Shown here: positions 12,301 through 21,702 of the stretch, in pieces | Layout of the letters: every line of letters starts with the position of its first letter | Position numbering within the stretch: position 1 is the stretch's first letter | NCBI GenBank assembly: GCA_022494885.1 | Contig: JAGVSM010001410.1 | Span: forward strand, 62,001 to 126,000 | DNA: 64,000 nucleotides | From: Micrasema longulum | Taxonomy: Eukaryota; Arthropoda; Insecta; Trichoptera; Brachycentridae | Direction of reading: 5' to 3' | Program-made: the position numbers and the translations under genes | Notes under the pieces: generated by a model | What the model was told of the DNA's origin: nothing | Database searches by the model: none | Seen by the model: the letters and a program-made list of their open reading frames with translations, nothing else

Positions 12301-13051
12301 GATTTGTATTCAGGTTTATCTGTGGAAATCTAAACAGTAATTGCTTACCTGATAAAGGAGGGTGGTTCTCGTTATGTCCGTTGCGAGACGCGCGGTGTCC
12401 AAAGGGACTTCTCAGGGCCTTTGGACTTAGAAAGAACCTTCTTCTGCTATGTGGCGGGGTGGGGCAGCTCTGAACCATCGGGGCGGGTTGTTTCGGAGGC
12501 TTCGGCAATCTTTAAACAATATTATGGTAATGATTAAAAATTGCCTGCTCAACCATGACCGAAATCGTGACATTTTAACAAATCCAAATAAAAACTCTTT
12601 TATATATTTGATACAATGTAAAAATCATAAACCACCGAAAAATCAACGCGGTTAATTTAAGAATAATGATCATTGAAAGGTTACCTGCTGGGAGAGTGGG
12701 ATTCTCTGTGTGACTGCACGAACACTTCTCTTCTGTACCCCTTGGACGGTTCGTGTATTTCTACTTGGGTCAGGGATCGGTTATCCGGTGTTCCATACGA
12801 CCTACTGTCGGGGGTCTGGTACCCGATAGATCTGTTTTCTGGTGTCTGGTAGCCGCGAGGAGCGACTATTTTGGATTGACCAGTACCGCACAGTGGACAT
12901 GCCTCGTTCCTGAACATGCAGGTGAAGCAGCGTTCGTGACCGCAAGTGTCGATAAGTTTCCTCTTTTTGCCTTTGTCAAATGGCATACTGCAACTTGGGC
13001 AACTCGCTCCTCCAGTTTCACTCTCCAGAAGTTGTCTTATAGCCGCCAGGT
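91..13051 (-). CDS. rols: rolling pebbles / TANC homologue, 13 exons, 5' end missing
   Basis: Spliced gene read as join of complement 12685-13051, 12349-12509, 9939-10141, 8406-8562, 6885-6995, 6283-6623, 4739-6194, 4437-4651, 3801-4089, 2699-2967, 1358-1437, 973-1198, 91-372. All introns are GT..AG and codon phase is kept at every junction, giving about 1385 residues. Domains in order: RING finger (about 18-55), low-complexity Ser/Arg linker, P-loop ATPase (Walker A GEPGTGKT about 384-391, Walker B IILID about 526-530), ankyrin repeats (about 880-1210), TPRs (about 1217-1340). This order, and signature stretches such as the SFREWLI, ELGHHILKAHL and GPATWAM motifs, match insect Rols and vertebrate TANC1/2. 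In Drosophila, Rols is a scaffold linking cell-adhesion receptors to the cytoskeleton during myoblast fusion; TANC proteins are postsynaptic scaffolds. The first codon here is split, so at least one more 5' exon exists outside what I could identify. Confidence 0.95.
373..972 (-). other. rols intron
   Basis: Intron between TPR exons with consensus GT..AG borders. No repeat or ORF was recognised inside. Confidence 0.85.
973..1198 (-). CDS. rols: rols exon: first TPR
   Basis: The acceptor is atttgacag and the donor AAT|gtaagt. It reads LNKLLEDGNVLYRKGRLTEA then HRYQYALKK, the TANC TPR entry, and ends in FLLNQSRCKRKLN. Confidence 0.94.
1358..1437 (-). CDS. rols: rols exon: ankyrin-TPR junction
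   Basis: A small 80-bp exon with acceptor ttttttttag|GTG and donor ATT|gtaagt. It encodes VVQCFLKRGAKLGPATWAMA followed by AGKPEI, a highly conserved TANC signature. It is too short to stand out as an ORF and was placed by splice sites and phase. Confidence 0.93.
1438..2698 (-). other. rols intron carrying a SINE
   Basis: A 1261-bp intron. Apart from the tRNA-like SINE head at 2530-2645, I see only AT-rich unique-looking sequence. A short segment near 1835-1890 resembles the body of the SINE at 52.4 kb. Confidence 0.8.
2530..2645 (-). mobile_element. tRNA-derived SINE head
   Basis: On the minus strand there is a tRNA-like pol III promoter: box A around TGGCGCAGTTGATTACAC and box B GAGTTCGATTCCC. 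The anticodon region does not form a normal tRNA and there is no clean acceptor stem, so this is a SINE head and not a tRNA gene. It lies in the same orientation as rols, inside an intron. Confidence 0.6.
2699..2967 (-). CDS. rols: rols exon: last ankyrin repeats
   Basis: The acceptor is gtcaaaacag and the donor CCAG|gtaaaa. Units are SAIGWACLRGRLGCVISLLD, GRTPLCLACGGHPNIVETLL and the TANC-typical end DHNGIRPLDRAIG. Confidence 0.94.
3215..3420 (-). mobile_element. LINE 3' UTR fragment in a rols intron
   Basis: The sequence after a (TTTTA)n stretch, gatttttacagctattacat, and the later GTGTGACGTTTG stretch closely match 49168-49560. The A/T-rich tail lies on the left, so the element is read on the minus strand. 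It is a 5'-truncated remnant with no coding left. Confidence 0.55.
3801..4089 (-). CDS. rols: rols exon: ankyrin repeats
   Basis: The acceptor is tttctag|GTT and the donor CACG|gtgagt. It encodes about three ankyrin units (GETALTAACGSG, MDPICLASKGGHNIIVERLL, PLIIASAEGHPNVVEILLDH). Confidence 0.93.
4437..4651 (-). CDS. rols: rols exon: ankyrin repeats
   Basis: The acceptor is tattttag. The donor is the unusual but phase-compatible GAG|gttcgt. Ankyrin signatures are GQTALVHAARNGF and GASLAGHLNIVEYLLD. The weak donor may favour alternative splicing, but no other donor keeps the frame into the 4089 exon. Confidence 0.9.
4739..6194 (-). CDS. rols: rols exon: ATPase body, winged-helix-like region, first ankyrins
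   Basis: Largest exon (1456 bp), open throughout. The acceptor is ttgttacaaag and the donor GCAG|gtaaac. It contains the Walker B strand IILIDG, the conserved blocks SFREWLIRRDEGE, KFLCDLRSGHSAIAF and MELGHHILKAHLYRN, then the first ankyrin units (NSPLLCIYAYQG, ALILACQKGYTDVARRLV). A G|GC split codon joins it to the next exon. Confidence 0.96.
6283..6623 (-). CDS. rols: rols exon: P-loop start of STAND-type ATPase
   Basis: The acceptor is acttttcag and the donor CAG|gtaaat. It begins with the LRPLFFEVP segment conserved in TANCs, then VGRQWL, then a canonical Walker A motif GEPGTGKT. The exon ends in ASQVVAYHFCQ, which continues as ADNNCTCLV in the next exon exactly as in TANC proteins. Confidence 0.95.
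6885..6995 (-). CDS. rols: rols exon: basic linker
   Basis: The acceptor is aatttcag and the donor gtaagtgc. It encodes a short Arg-rich stretch (FFKNRRTSARRSARTGTR) directly N-terminal to the ATPase module. Confidence 0.88.
6996..8405 (-). other. rols intron
   Basis: A 1.4-kb AT-rich intron. Its upstream half carries a copy of a dispersed inverted-repeat element (7873-8275). Confidence 0.8.
7873..8275. mobile_element. dispersed MITE-like repeat, copy A (family with 19.4 and 32.9 kb)
   Basis: Shares over about 290 bp the run tactccgcgtgtgatgtctc, then tgacgtcgtt, then gaaaacattttttgtatcca with copies at 19380-19675 and 32931-33283. The left end (near gaaattccgtggttatg) is a degenerate inverse of the right end (agggatgaagttcctc), suggesting short terminal inverted repeats. 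There is no coding capacity. Confidence 0.6.
8406..8562 (-). CDS. rols: rols exon: Ser-rich linker
   Basis: The acceptor is tttttgcag|GTT and the donor ACAA|gtaagt. It encodes a Ser-rich segment (SDSIGSLMSMSLSGNS) ending in SRRHSVT, a possible basophilic-kinase site. Phase joins both neighbours. Confidence 0.88.
8703..9535 (+). mobile_element. 5'-truncated non-LTR retrotransposon with TAG-repeat tail
   Basis: An open frame at 8734-9495 encodes the C-terminal part of a LINE reverse transcriptase: NESKSKVMVF, the thumb motif VYLGSMFSRDGR, LVPTLMYGSETW, and the LRWFGHVERM and GRPRKTW tail. It ends in (TAG)n followed by an AATAAA-rich stretch, as in LINE families with microsatellite tails. It lies antisense in the rols intron between exons 8406-8562 and 9939-10141. 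It lacks the endonuclease and most RT motifs, so it is dead but little decayed (no stop in 253 codons). Confidence 0.85.
9700..9850 (+). repeat. dispersed repeat fragment
   Basis: Shares the run catcgagtmaaaaacactcgtcc ... ggttctatttcacag with 62805-62920 and weaker copies at 20480-20552 and 32212-32275. Unclassified; it lies in a rols intron just downstream of an exon. Confidence 0.5.
9939..10141 (-). CDS. rols: rols exon: linker with SDLYMRLGLLLGD motif
   Basis: The acceptor is gtcttttag and the donor CCA|gtaagt. The frame is fixed by the split Asp codon shared with the 12349-12509 exon. A hydrophobic, probably helical stretch (SDLYMRLGLLLGDGSRSKRQ) precedes a basic/Ser-rich tail. The exon sits between a repeat-rich intron (8563-9938) and a 2.2-kb intron. 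Confidence 0.85.
10142..12348 (-). other. rols intron with a GC-richer patch
   Basis: A 2.2-kb intron. Bases about 11590-12060 are clearly richer in G+C and CpG than their surroundings. They could hold a regulatory element or an internal promoter, but no motif proves it. No repeat copy was recognised. Confidence 0.6.
12349..12509 (-). CDS. rols: rols exon: Pro/Arg-rich linker
   Basis: The acceptor is tttaaag and the donor gtaagc. It reads on from the RING exon with a two-base/one-base split Arg codon. The encoded linker is rich in Pro, Arg, His and Ser (KPPKQP, SRRRFFLSP, HRASRNGHNENHPPLS). No domain is recognised. Confidence 0.85.
12685..13051 (-). CDS. rols: rols exon: RING finger
   Basis: The acceptor follows a pyrimidine tract (tttctttccag) and the donor is CAG|gtaacc. 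It encodes a C3HC4-type RING with CPSC, then CGHERC, then CPLC, a spacing of seven Cys and one His. It is followed by three near-identical repeats around YQTPENR/YQTPDSR/YGTPDNR. The RING marks the arthropod Rols lineage; to my knowledge vertebrate TANCs lack it. The exon starts with two bases of a split codon (probably Asp), so an upstream exon must end with a single base, probably G. Confidence 0.93.
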
Positions 13052-13052
13052 C

Positions 13053-13878
13053 TGGAAAGAAAGAAAATCACAGATTAGATAACGAATCATTAGCGTCTCA
13101 ACAGCGTTAAGTCTAAACCAATATACTCGTCATCGTGAGTTTATCGTGATACTCTAACAAATTATCAAGTTCTGATATGTAACTACTGCGCTACGATTCA
13201 GTTTAATAGTCCTACCTGGAAACAAGGACTATTAAAATAATGTGTTTTAGAAGATATGGCATTATTATGCAGGAATTAAAGCAGACTAGAAATATTTTAA
13301 TTATAGTTATTAAGTCTATATCGCGCGTTGATGAAGTCTCAGTTGGTAGTGTAATTGGTCAAACTGTGAAGTCGATAACAGTAACAAACACCATTACTTA
13401 CAGTTATCCATATTAATTGACTCATTTTAAAGGTCAAGTATAGTTTGAGACATCCGTAATGTTACACATTGTAACATATGATTATTTTAAAGTGTTACAC
13501 CATCATAAGAATACGCAAAAAACAGAATCAATATAAATATGTAAAGCTTTGTAATACGTTGAATTATTGAAGACTTCTCAAACGATTCAACATAAACCAA
13601 CCTGTGCGCAACGACTCGTAACAGGTGAATGTTTTTGGTAAAGGAAGCCTTTTAAAGTAGAAATATCCGCATCCGGTTAAAACCGCAAGGGATAGATACA
13701 TATGATAAAAAAAGCCGCATTTATTTCTGTAGATAATGCATTGTGTATGCATGCATGTAGTTTGGACACAGTCATAAAACGAAACAATAAAAATGCATTC
13801 AGAAACCGTTTTTTTCGCTACGTCGACTGTTCCTATATAAACTGATCTTAATGTGAAAGGAAATAAGTACATTCATAT
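13053..13878. other. non-coding, nothing recognised
   Basis: Upstream flank of the RING exon. I searched for a minus-strand exon ending in the required phase and found none that also carries a credible acceptor. Confidence 0.5.
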
Positions 13879-13879
13879 G

Positions 13880-14024
13880 GCCTTACTTATAAACTTGGTA
13901 TAAAGTTACCCTTAGGCATAATGGTAGAATACGGACGGGAATACCATCCTTATTACAGTGATAGAATAAGGTATACCACTACGCCTGGGCATAACTTTAT
14001 ACCAGGTTTATAAGTAAGGCCCAT
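13880..14024. mobile_element. palindromic foldback MITE, copy 1
   Basis: The arms are ggccttacttataaac at the left and gtttataagtaaggcc at the right, continuing inward (ggtataaagttac / ataactttatacc, cttaggcataatggtag / ccactacgcctgg). Almost the whole 145 bp folds on itself. A second, diverged copy is at 48188-48345. Confidence 0.75.
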
Positions 14025-14890
14025 CGAGTATTAAGCGACTTGCCAAACTACTGTGTGTATGAAAGTACTTGTATGTGTGTATCCATTTATGCAAGTATTA
14101 AAAGCTTGTACTTTAGTAGCCTGGGGGCACATATTTAAATTAAGCTCCCGGATTACGCAGACGTTGGTTCGTGCCTGCGAAATATAAATATTATAAATTT
14201 AATACTTTGCGTAGGAGTCCTTAGCCACTACGTGAGTGTATAATATCCTGTATTAGAATTTAGTATTCGCCTCTTGTTTTAGAAACTAATAAACTGACAA
14301 TATCATTCTCCGACGCAGCATTAATGAAAGCGAAATTAAATTAGTTTATTACCTGTTAAGTCGGAGGCTGTTTGATTGACGAATTTTAATTTTCCGCGCC
14401 CACCTAGTAAGAGACATGGCGTTTTCAATTTCGTAAACAAACGAATGACTGATGCAAATTACGCTCTTTAACCATGTATGGGAAATCCGCGTTGGATGCC
14501 TATTAAGGTCTGTCAAAAACTTGCAATATCCTTCAATGGCACACTTAAATCATTTAGAAAGATGCCGCAACACCGCGATGCGGTATTATCTTGTTTTAAA
14601 CAATTTACTATTATATGCATAACATCTCCTGGCTAACTAAGATACAAACACGGCACCGTTCCAAGTCATGCGAGGAATTTAAAAATGAATATTTTTTAGA
14701 TTCAGACTCAAGGGGAAATACGGTCTGACTTTCTTCTCTTCCGAATTTATTGCACTAGAGCAGTAATTTTTCTACACACTATAGATACTTATTTACCAAT
14801 AGCGTGTCTGTATTTTTGTTTTTTTCCAAAATTGTTTCTCATGGGAGCTAGGACCATCCGAAAACCCATAGAAGCGCGGTTGCGTTGATA
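14024..14890. other. AT-rich, no gene seen
   Basis: No coding, repeat or RNA feature recognised. Confidence 0.4.
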
Positions 14891-15645
14891 AATCCACCTG
14901 GGGCTCAATCACAAATGACTATCGACGTGCTAAAAAACGTGCTAAGTATTTGAGCGATCACAACGAACAATTATGAACACGCTGAAGTTGTCGCGGTCGC
15001 GTTGCAAAACGCCAAACGCCTTCAACAATTGTTTCGTTAAATAGCTTTCTCAATTTGATTCGAAACAAATAAATAGCATGATAAATTGTGAACAAAAAAT
15101 AAAACTAAATTATTTTACTTACAGTTTAGGAATATTCTCCATATTTACAAGGGTAAAATTCAAATATGTGATTGATCATGCGTTGCAAAACGTAAATATT
15201 TTGAATTTTGACATTTAATATTAGGTGTTGCCAAGCATCAAGTTGAAGTATGACAATATTAAAAAAATATAATAATCCCGATCGACTTCCACGGATGTTC
15301 ATTGTGACCGCGCAGACGATAAACAACCACGGTGAAAAATTGTTATCACGCCGCTATTAGCACGTCGATAGTCATTTGTGATTGTGCTGCTGGTCCATGA
15401 AGAAGTATAGAAATTGAAAAAAATAACATTTTCAGGCGTTGCCTAGTATGTACGTGAAATAATTAAATTAGATGAATCTCACCCGCATAAATAAAGGTTT
15501 CAGCTCTTTAACTTCACAAACAACAACACATGAAGGAATTGAAGGAATAAAGTGGCCACTTAAACCAGCCATTGACAGGTCATAAGCCCTGTAGATGCCT
15601 AGACTTCTATTATACCTTCTCTTAAATGTTCTTCATTTCTGTTGT
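14891..15645. repeat. dispersed repeat R1, interrupted copy
   Basis: The sequence gataaatccacctg | gtccatgaagaag ... gtggccacttaaaccagcc ... acaggtcataagccctgta also occurs uninterrupted at 59464-59745. Parts recur at 18330-18415, 37990-38060 and 51070-51170. In this copy a 489-bp TIR element splits the repeat at cacctg|gtcc. Element class unknown. Confidence 0.65.
14901..15389. mobile_element. 489-bp TIR element inserted in repeat R1
   Basis: Terminal inverted repeats of about 33 bp: left gggctcaatcacaaatgact..atcgacgtgcta, right the reverse complement, ending tgtgctg. It is flanked by CTG on both sides (14898-14900 and 15390-15392), consistent with a 3-bp target duplication. A related empty site exists at 59464-59490. 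There is no transposase ORF, so it is non-autonomous. A 3-bp duplication and GGG-like end would suit PIF/Harbinger, but this is tentative. Confidence 0.7.
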
Positions 15646-17369
15646 AATATGTTAATTATTCTAAAATAAAAAAAAATCAAAAAAAAGGAAATGGGTCTTC
15701 CTGCACTGCGTCTACCTTCAATTCTTCTTTGTAAAATGCTCTATTTTAGCTTCTCATCACACGCCCTAGGAATTTAGTTTTTTAGTAGATTTTCAATATC
15801 CTCCTATATTTTATTATTATTTTTAATAAATAATTTTGATTTGGAATTTCGCCAGTTTCATTACCTATACAAAACAGCACGACACGGGCGACCTGCACTG
15901 CATATCAATTGGAGTCCAATCTTATAGTAAATTGTTCTGGCAATAATAAAGTCACGATGCAGTGATGTTTAGTAAAACCTCTTTCTGATTATTTTATCAA
16001 TATCGGGTAGCACTGAAATGCTTTCGAGTGCCATTAAGGTAGATATTCTGTGCAAACAAAGTAGTCCACAGTACACGTCGTAATGCAACTATATTTAATC
16101 GAACATAATTTCGTAAATTAAATTCAACAATAATTACCATTATCACGAACTTACAAACTTGTACCTTATTAAAATTATGCATAAATTTTGAGAAATTGTT
16201 TACTACCAAAGTAACTCTTTTCAATTTTAATTTATGAATTACGTAGGACAGTAGAACTCCGTTTATCTGAACTCTAGCCATCCGGATTGCCAATTATCCA
16301 GTTATCAGAAAATAAAAAAATTAAGATGTTTTTAAGTTAAATTTAATTGTGCAACTAACTTTGCCGGATACGTTTAAAATGATATTTCTTGTTTTTTTTT
16401 TACAAAATTATTAAATAATTATTATACAATTGCATTTATTTACTAAATAAATAAACTCACAAAGACTTGAAAGGTGAAAGTGAATTTAATAATTAATAAT
16501 CTTTCACAAGTTTATTTACTCAAATACCTTATTAGTTTTTAAAAAATCTATAAAAACATTTTTTAAATTAAACATAAAAAAGTTGTATAACTGAACGCCA
16601 TTTTGAGTAATTCACACTCGAGGATTTTCGACGGAAAAAATAACTATTAAAATCTGTCGAAAAAACGCTATGTGCTGCTTTTGCAGACAAAGAATATACC
16701 AGAGAGTTGTTATAAAGTATTTCTAGAGTGTAAAAAACATTTACAGTGTTAAAAAAAAATCCCGAAGTCCACATAATATGTGTAGCACTTTGTGATTAGA
16801 GATTCCAATTAGCTGTATTATTTTAAAAGCAAGAAAGTCTGCCACTCATTGATCCGGATGATTTGAGTTTTTATATAAACGTAGAATATAGTATCTGATA
16901 TATTCTACGTTTTAAAAAAACAAAAAATAACTTCTCCTTCAATATAAATTACAATAATTTTAATTTCTAATACCTACATGAATATAAATATGGCTACTAC
17001 ATTCTACTATTGAGTACAAATATGTGGTAAAAATAAACGTATTATTGTTTATTGTGTATGCAGATAATCGGCGGAATTCCAGAATAATATTTGTTTATGT
17101 TTATTTAATAAATATTAAAACCGAACAATTATATTAACTTTAAAGCTGTACCCCTACAACTATTTTAAATAATGAATGGGCTTTCCCAATATATCCATAA
17201 TGTACCTACCCAATAAAATGCACTCATTATACGGTAATTGATTTTTAAATACTCTACTTTTTTTGGTCTGTATAAAAATCCTCAATACTCGTTCAATATC
17301 CCACTAACTATTTGTACTGTTATAAACATATATCATTAAACAGCCATTATTGTTAGCGTATAAAGATAC
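15646..17369. other. AT-rich, no gene seen
   Basis: No coding or known repeat recognised. A small perfect hairpin (14-bp arms aaacgtagaatata / tatattctacgttt) sits at about 16877-16912. Confidence 0.4.
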
Positions 17370-17419
17370 TTTGTAAATATTGAAGTCAGTTACACTCCAA
17401 TAAGGATCTGATTCTACAG

Positions 17420-17935
17420 AGAGGAGTAGATAATTTTTTGGTTCAAAGGCAGCAATATTATATGGGCCCGAGGATATATAACCTTATCCCAGATTCAAGG
17501 AAATGTGGTGGGATTGCCAGGCTGAGGAAGGTGTTGACTGCATTTTTAATCTGTATTGGTCGGAGGGAGTCAGAGAAATTGTTGTCCGATGTAGAAGAGC
17601 GTAAGCTGATTTCTTGTTTTACTAGTAATGACTTAGGACTTAGGATATATAGATTTTGGTATTATTTAAGTTTTCATTGTATATTTATTATTTACTTTTA
17701 AGACTGAAAAAGCAGACATAATAATAAACCTGTAATTAATTTTTAATATTATTATAAAAAACATAATTTACTGCCTTAGAAAGGAGAAGCTATCCCTAGT
17801 TAGGCAGTTTTGACGAACCACCAGCAAAATATATATATATTTATATGTTTATTTTTACTACTTAATTAATTTGTTGATTAAATAATTCATTGTAAATTGC
17901 TATAATAAATATATAAAAAAAATAAATTTAAAAAA
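17420..17935 (+). mobile_element. LINE 3' fragment (RT C-terminal tail)
   Basis: The frame at 17438-17701 reads QQYYMGPRIYNLIPD, a typical C-terminal block of Jockey/CR1-type LINE polyproteins, and is followed by a T-rich 3' UTR ending in an A-rich tail with AATAAA-like units (about 17900-17935). 5'-truncated. Confidence 0.55.
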
Positions 17936-18467
17936 AGTTTGATAGTGTCCTAACAAGACGAAACGCGTCACATTTTTTTTTTTAAGTGGATTTAAATCCA
18001 ATAAGTGTCTTATTTGGATACCTTACCAAATATGTAATATTATTTTAAGTCTTCTCGACCGTCTTTTGTTGTTGTTGTAAATATGGGATTTTTACATAAT
18101 TTTGATCGACAGTGATGTATTGACTATTTTTGATACAAATTTAAATGGTGTTTCAATTTGAGAGAATTTAAGGCAACATTATTTGGTACAAATAATTAAA
18201 AACAAATTCGTGGAATCGAAAGGTACGTAAACTACTGTTAGGTACATATTAATTTGTATCATAAGCATTTATCAAATTTATTGCAACAGAGAGGGAAAAC
18301 ATTTTTGAGAAGGAAAAACGGAAATTCAAGCATTTACAGGTCTAACAACCTGTCATTGGCTGATTTAGGTGGTCACTTAACACACTGTAATATTCTCTAT
18401 TCTGCCTTTGTTTGAACATCCATACTTCCTGAACTCTTAAATCTTATTTTTATATTGTTTTTATATA

Positions 18468-18805
18468 GGTATTGCTTTATTATTTACCTTGCTTAAAATA
18501 TACAAGGTTTATATTTCAAAACTGGATTTTTCTGCAATTAAATTTCTTTAAATTTATCTAAACTGTTGGGATCTGGAGGAATATACTAATGTGAGCCAAT
18601 CAGGAATTTCTCAGCATTTGCTTATGTGGAGACGAAACCACTCAAAACTCTTCAGGAGAAGCCGGCCTGTTGGCAGTAGTCAACAGGCCTTCCGTTCCAC
18701 TAGAAGAGTGTTCGGCATTTTCTTCCCTACTTTGGTTTATTTTACCAATTACCTGCACTATATTGACCATATATAATACTACCTCTCGTGTAAGTTCTTT
18801 ATTAC
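18468..18805 (+). pseudogene. exon-like 220-bp module, copy 1 (18570-18789)
   Basis: Together with 53972-54330 (opposite strand) this is a duplicated segment. Its core, 18570-18789, has exactly the same length (220 bp) as 53989-54208. It ends at an intact donor CGT|gtaagt, but the acceptor is mutated (ttgg for ttag). The frame starting after the first base reads ANQEFLSICLCGDETTQ, then EAGLLAVVNRPSVPLEECSA, then a hydrophobic segment (LLWFILPITCTILTIYNTTS) and Arg. It carries one TGA where the other copy has TGG. It looks like a decayed exon of a membrane protein that I cannot name. Confidence 0.45.
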
Positions 18806-19379
18806 TCTTAAATCTTAAAGCTGTTAAGCTTACCTACAAAATGTGACAAATTAAATAAATGTAGGTTCATGAATACATGGGTAACTATAAGGTTGGGGAA
18901 AAAGTAATTTAGTATTATTACTCAAAGAAAGTATTATTACTCAAAACAACGAATTTTATGAAGTTTATTGCTTTTATCTATACTTTTGTCATACCATTTA
19001 TATTTCAATAAAACGATGCCTGTCATTTGAGTGAGAGCTGCAGTTAAGTTGTTATTGAAATTATTTAATTAGGTTCGAAATTTCTCTGCAGAGATTGGAA
19101 TCGACCTAATCAAGCTATAGCCAGGTCGATAGACTCGATAGTCGATACGAGACTTGGGTAATAACGGATATATTTATCGACTCAAGTAGAATCTAATATC
19201 ATTCGCGAGAAGTTATCATTTAGCGATATCATTTGCAAGCAATACATGGTGACTATAAAAAAATCTGAAGTAAATTAATAAGTTCAATGGTATTTACAGT
19301 ATTTATTTATTCATTAATAGACCATCAAACTAAGCCAAAATTTAAAAAAAAATAGCCATCGTATTATCTGCGCAATGAT
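18806..19379. other. AT-rich, no gene seen
   Basis: Nothing recognised. Confidence 0.35.
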
Positions 19380-19675
19380 TTTTTTAAGTTTTTGAAATTA
19401 ATCCGCCTGCGACGTCACAATTTCTCTTCGGTGAGTTCTGCTGATTGGCGAGTTGGCCTCCTGTAAACCGAAAGTCTATCACAACACTCTAACATCGGTT
19501 GATTCGGAAGAACTAGTGACGTCGTTCAAAGTGGTTCGTTTTTATTAAAATCGTTTTTATGATTTCTTTCATGTTTTCATGAAATTTCGAAATACAATTT
19601 CATGCTTTAATTTTTACCGCGCGTAAGAAAACATTTTTTGTATCCAATTTACCGTAGCACTGAACTTCTTCATTG
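19380..19675. mobile_element. dispersed MITE-like repeat, copy B
   Basis: Same family and orientation as 7873-8275 and 32931-33283, with shared runs gtgacgtcgtt and accgcgcgtaagaaaacatt. More diverged at its left end. Confidence 0.6.
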
Positions 19676-19749
19676 GCAAGGTGTTTAAATGTTATCAACT
19701 ATCAAATTATCTCATACTTAAATAATTTTGTAAATTGGGTCGAGAATTT

Positions 19750-19980
19750 TAACCGACCAGGCGCTCTGTAGCTGCAGAACGTGTTATTTTCTGGCTCATA
19801 TTTTAATAAACGTTTTTTTTTCAAAATAAAAACACTTCATGGTCAATGTAAAAAATAGTGTATATGGAGGCTAGATTTCTTACCCTCCATGCGCTCTGTG
19901 GCTGCAAGACGTGCTACAACTCTAGCTCCAAGCTTGACGTGATTTTCACAAAAACAGCGCTTTATAAATTGTCGAACTAC
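19750..19980. repeat. two-unit tandem of a 125-150-bp repeat
   Basis: The motif gcgctctgtagctgcaagac, then gattttcacaaaaacagcgc, then ttataaattgtc recurs here twice, the first unit being more decayed. It also recurs twice at 34628-34860. Unclassified. Confidence 0.5.
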
Positions 19981-20028
19981 GTATATACGAGTATAGATAC
20001 ATATACATAGATCATCATTGATTGATTA

Positions 20029-20297
20029 GATCAAGAAAGTGTCACTATGAAGGTTTGGTCATGTAGAACGAATTGAAGACGAAAAAATTGTAAAACAGAC
20101 ACATATTATGAGAATAAACGGTGACGTAGGACGTGGACGACCAAGAAAGACGTGGCATGATCAGATTATTCCAAATCTAGATAGACACAACGGAAGAGCA
20201 TGTATGAAAATATGTGTGAATGTGGTGTGTGGCGATCCATCCTCTCTGCCTAGCTGGCCCTACGGGGAAAATGCGTGATGATAGTAGTAGTAGTAGG
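20029..20297 (+). mobile_element. TAG-tailed LINE, decayed 3' fragment
   Basis: Matches the 9240-9520 part of the copy at 8703-9535 (GHVERIEDE, GRGRPRKTWHDQI), with frameshifts and a deletion. It ends in gatgatagtagtagtagtag. Confidence 0.7.
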
Positions 20298-20564
20298 ATG
20301 GACATGTGTTTCAACAGAGGAGGAGATCCATTTAAAAAGGGGAATATGTTTGAAATCTAGCTAATGACTTGTCTGATTTACGTGATTATTTTACGCACTG
20401 TAACATTTACATATCTGCGTAGGTTTGAACACACATATTTCTTCGGTCCAACGAGCCGACAACTACACTACGGGGGGGACGTTTCTACACACGATTTCCT
20501 TTTACGGGATTTTTGCCACCGAGTCAATAACACTCGTCCAGGATTCTAATTATTTTTCGGAAAT

Positions 20565-20705
20565 CTTAATAAAGAGACCTCGCTTTTTCCATTTTCATAC
20601 ATTTTCTCATCCACGCACGCCGATTATTCCGACTTTTGCCATGTTCATATTAAAATATTTGTGGAATTTGGTCAGGCAATGTATTTGTCGCATTTTTCGC
20701 GTTCA
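20565..20705 (-). mobile_element. LINE fragment, minus strand
   Basis: The sequence cgcacgccgattattccgac ... tttggtcaggcaatgta matches 48480-48590, where it is continuous with a LINE 3' end. Confidence 0.5.
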
Positions 20706-21302
20706 TCCGAATGAATATTTTTATTTTTTATATGTGCTAGCGTTTTCTGGATGCCTTATAGTATAAGGTGTAATCTACCTTCGGCGAGTTATTGCAAGGG
20801 TTGGCCGAACACGCGATCACAGGTGCTGTAGCCGCCGGCGAACCACGAACTGGGGCGACGGAGAAAGCTCTTAGCCCTAAACCACACCAATACTCCTTAC
20901 AATACCTACGAGTAACATCTAATGTTGTACTTTGAAGGAGCAACTTGTACATATGTATACGTGACAGGTGAGAATCGCTTAAAGAAAAAGGAAACTTATT
21001 TGAACCTATTTACAAAATTCAGTATTTCTCTATCCGTACCAATTGGAGCACAAGAAACAGCATTGTTGCTTCAATAGCAACGTAGGTATCTGATTTTAAA
21101 AGCAATAAAAAAATATTTTTTTAAATATAAATATCGACAGTGGAAATACAAAAGTACCTAAGCTACATGTAGCTGCTTTACACATGAGCCAATTTAAAAT
21201 TAACAAAAAAGTATCATGTATACCTATTATTTTAGCGTAAATCCTAAACAACTTAAATAAAAGTGTAAAATATGTGATTTTTTGTTATTAAAAAAAAAAC
21301 TT

Positions 21303-21702
21303 TATAAGGGAAATACCACTTTTTACTATGAAATACCGTCCTGTAAAAAGTTGCAGTATAAAAAATATTTTCAAATTTATAATTTTAAATTCCCTTGAAT
21401 ACGGTTCATTACATTGGCCACGCCCCTAATACGTCAAGTTTCTATTAAATTTTGAACTTCGTTTGTGATCGTTTAAATTTAAAAAGAATATAGTCACGAA
21501 TCGTAACGTCACAATTGTCAAGGCCAAACATGTCGTGTTTTTGTGGAGACTATTTTTAAACAATTTTATTTAAAAAAATTGTGTATGAAAACAATTCTCC
21601 ACAATATCCACATTGGTTTTGAAAATACGATTAATTTTTCTAAATCCATTTCAGATGTTTTTATCGGTATTCGTAGTATGTGATATTTCCCTATTGGCCC
21701 TT
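21303..21702 (-). mobile_element. TIR element family M4, copy 1
   Basis: The ends are agggaaataccac and gtgatatttccct. The inside (ggccacgcccctaatacg, atcgtaacgtcac, ccgacatgttt-like runs) matches 44255-44590 and 49655-50535 in reverse orientation. About 400 bp, non-coding. Confidence 0.7.

Noticed and set aside
12753..13082. 109-codon plus-strand ORF
   Set aside because: Antisense shadow of the RING exon.
13393..13440. Donor ACT|gtaagt as the missing upstream rols exon
   Set aside because: In the required phase an upstream stop leaves fewer than 10 codons and no acceptor.
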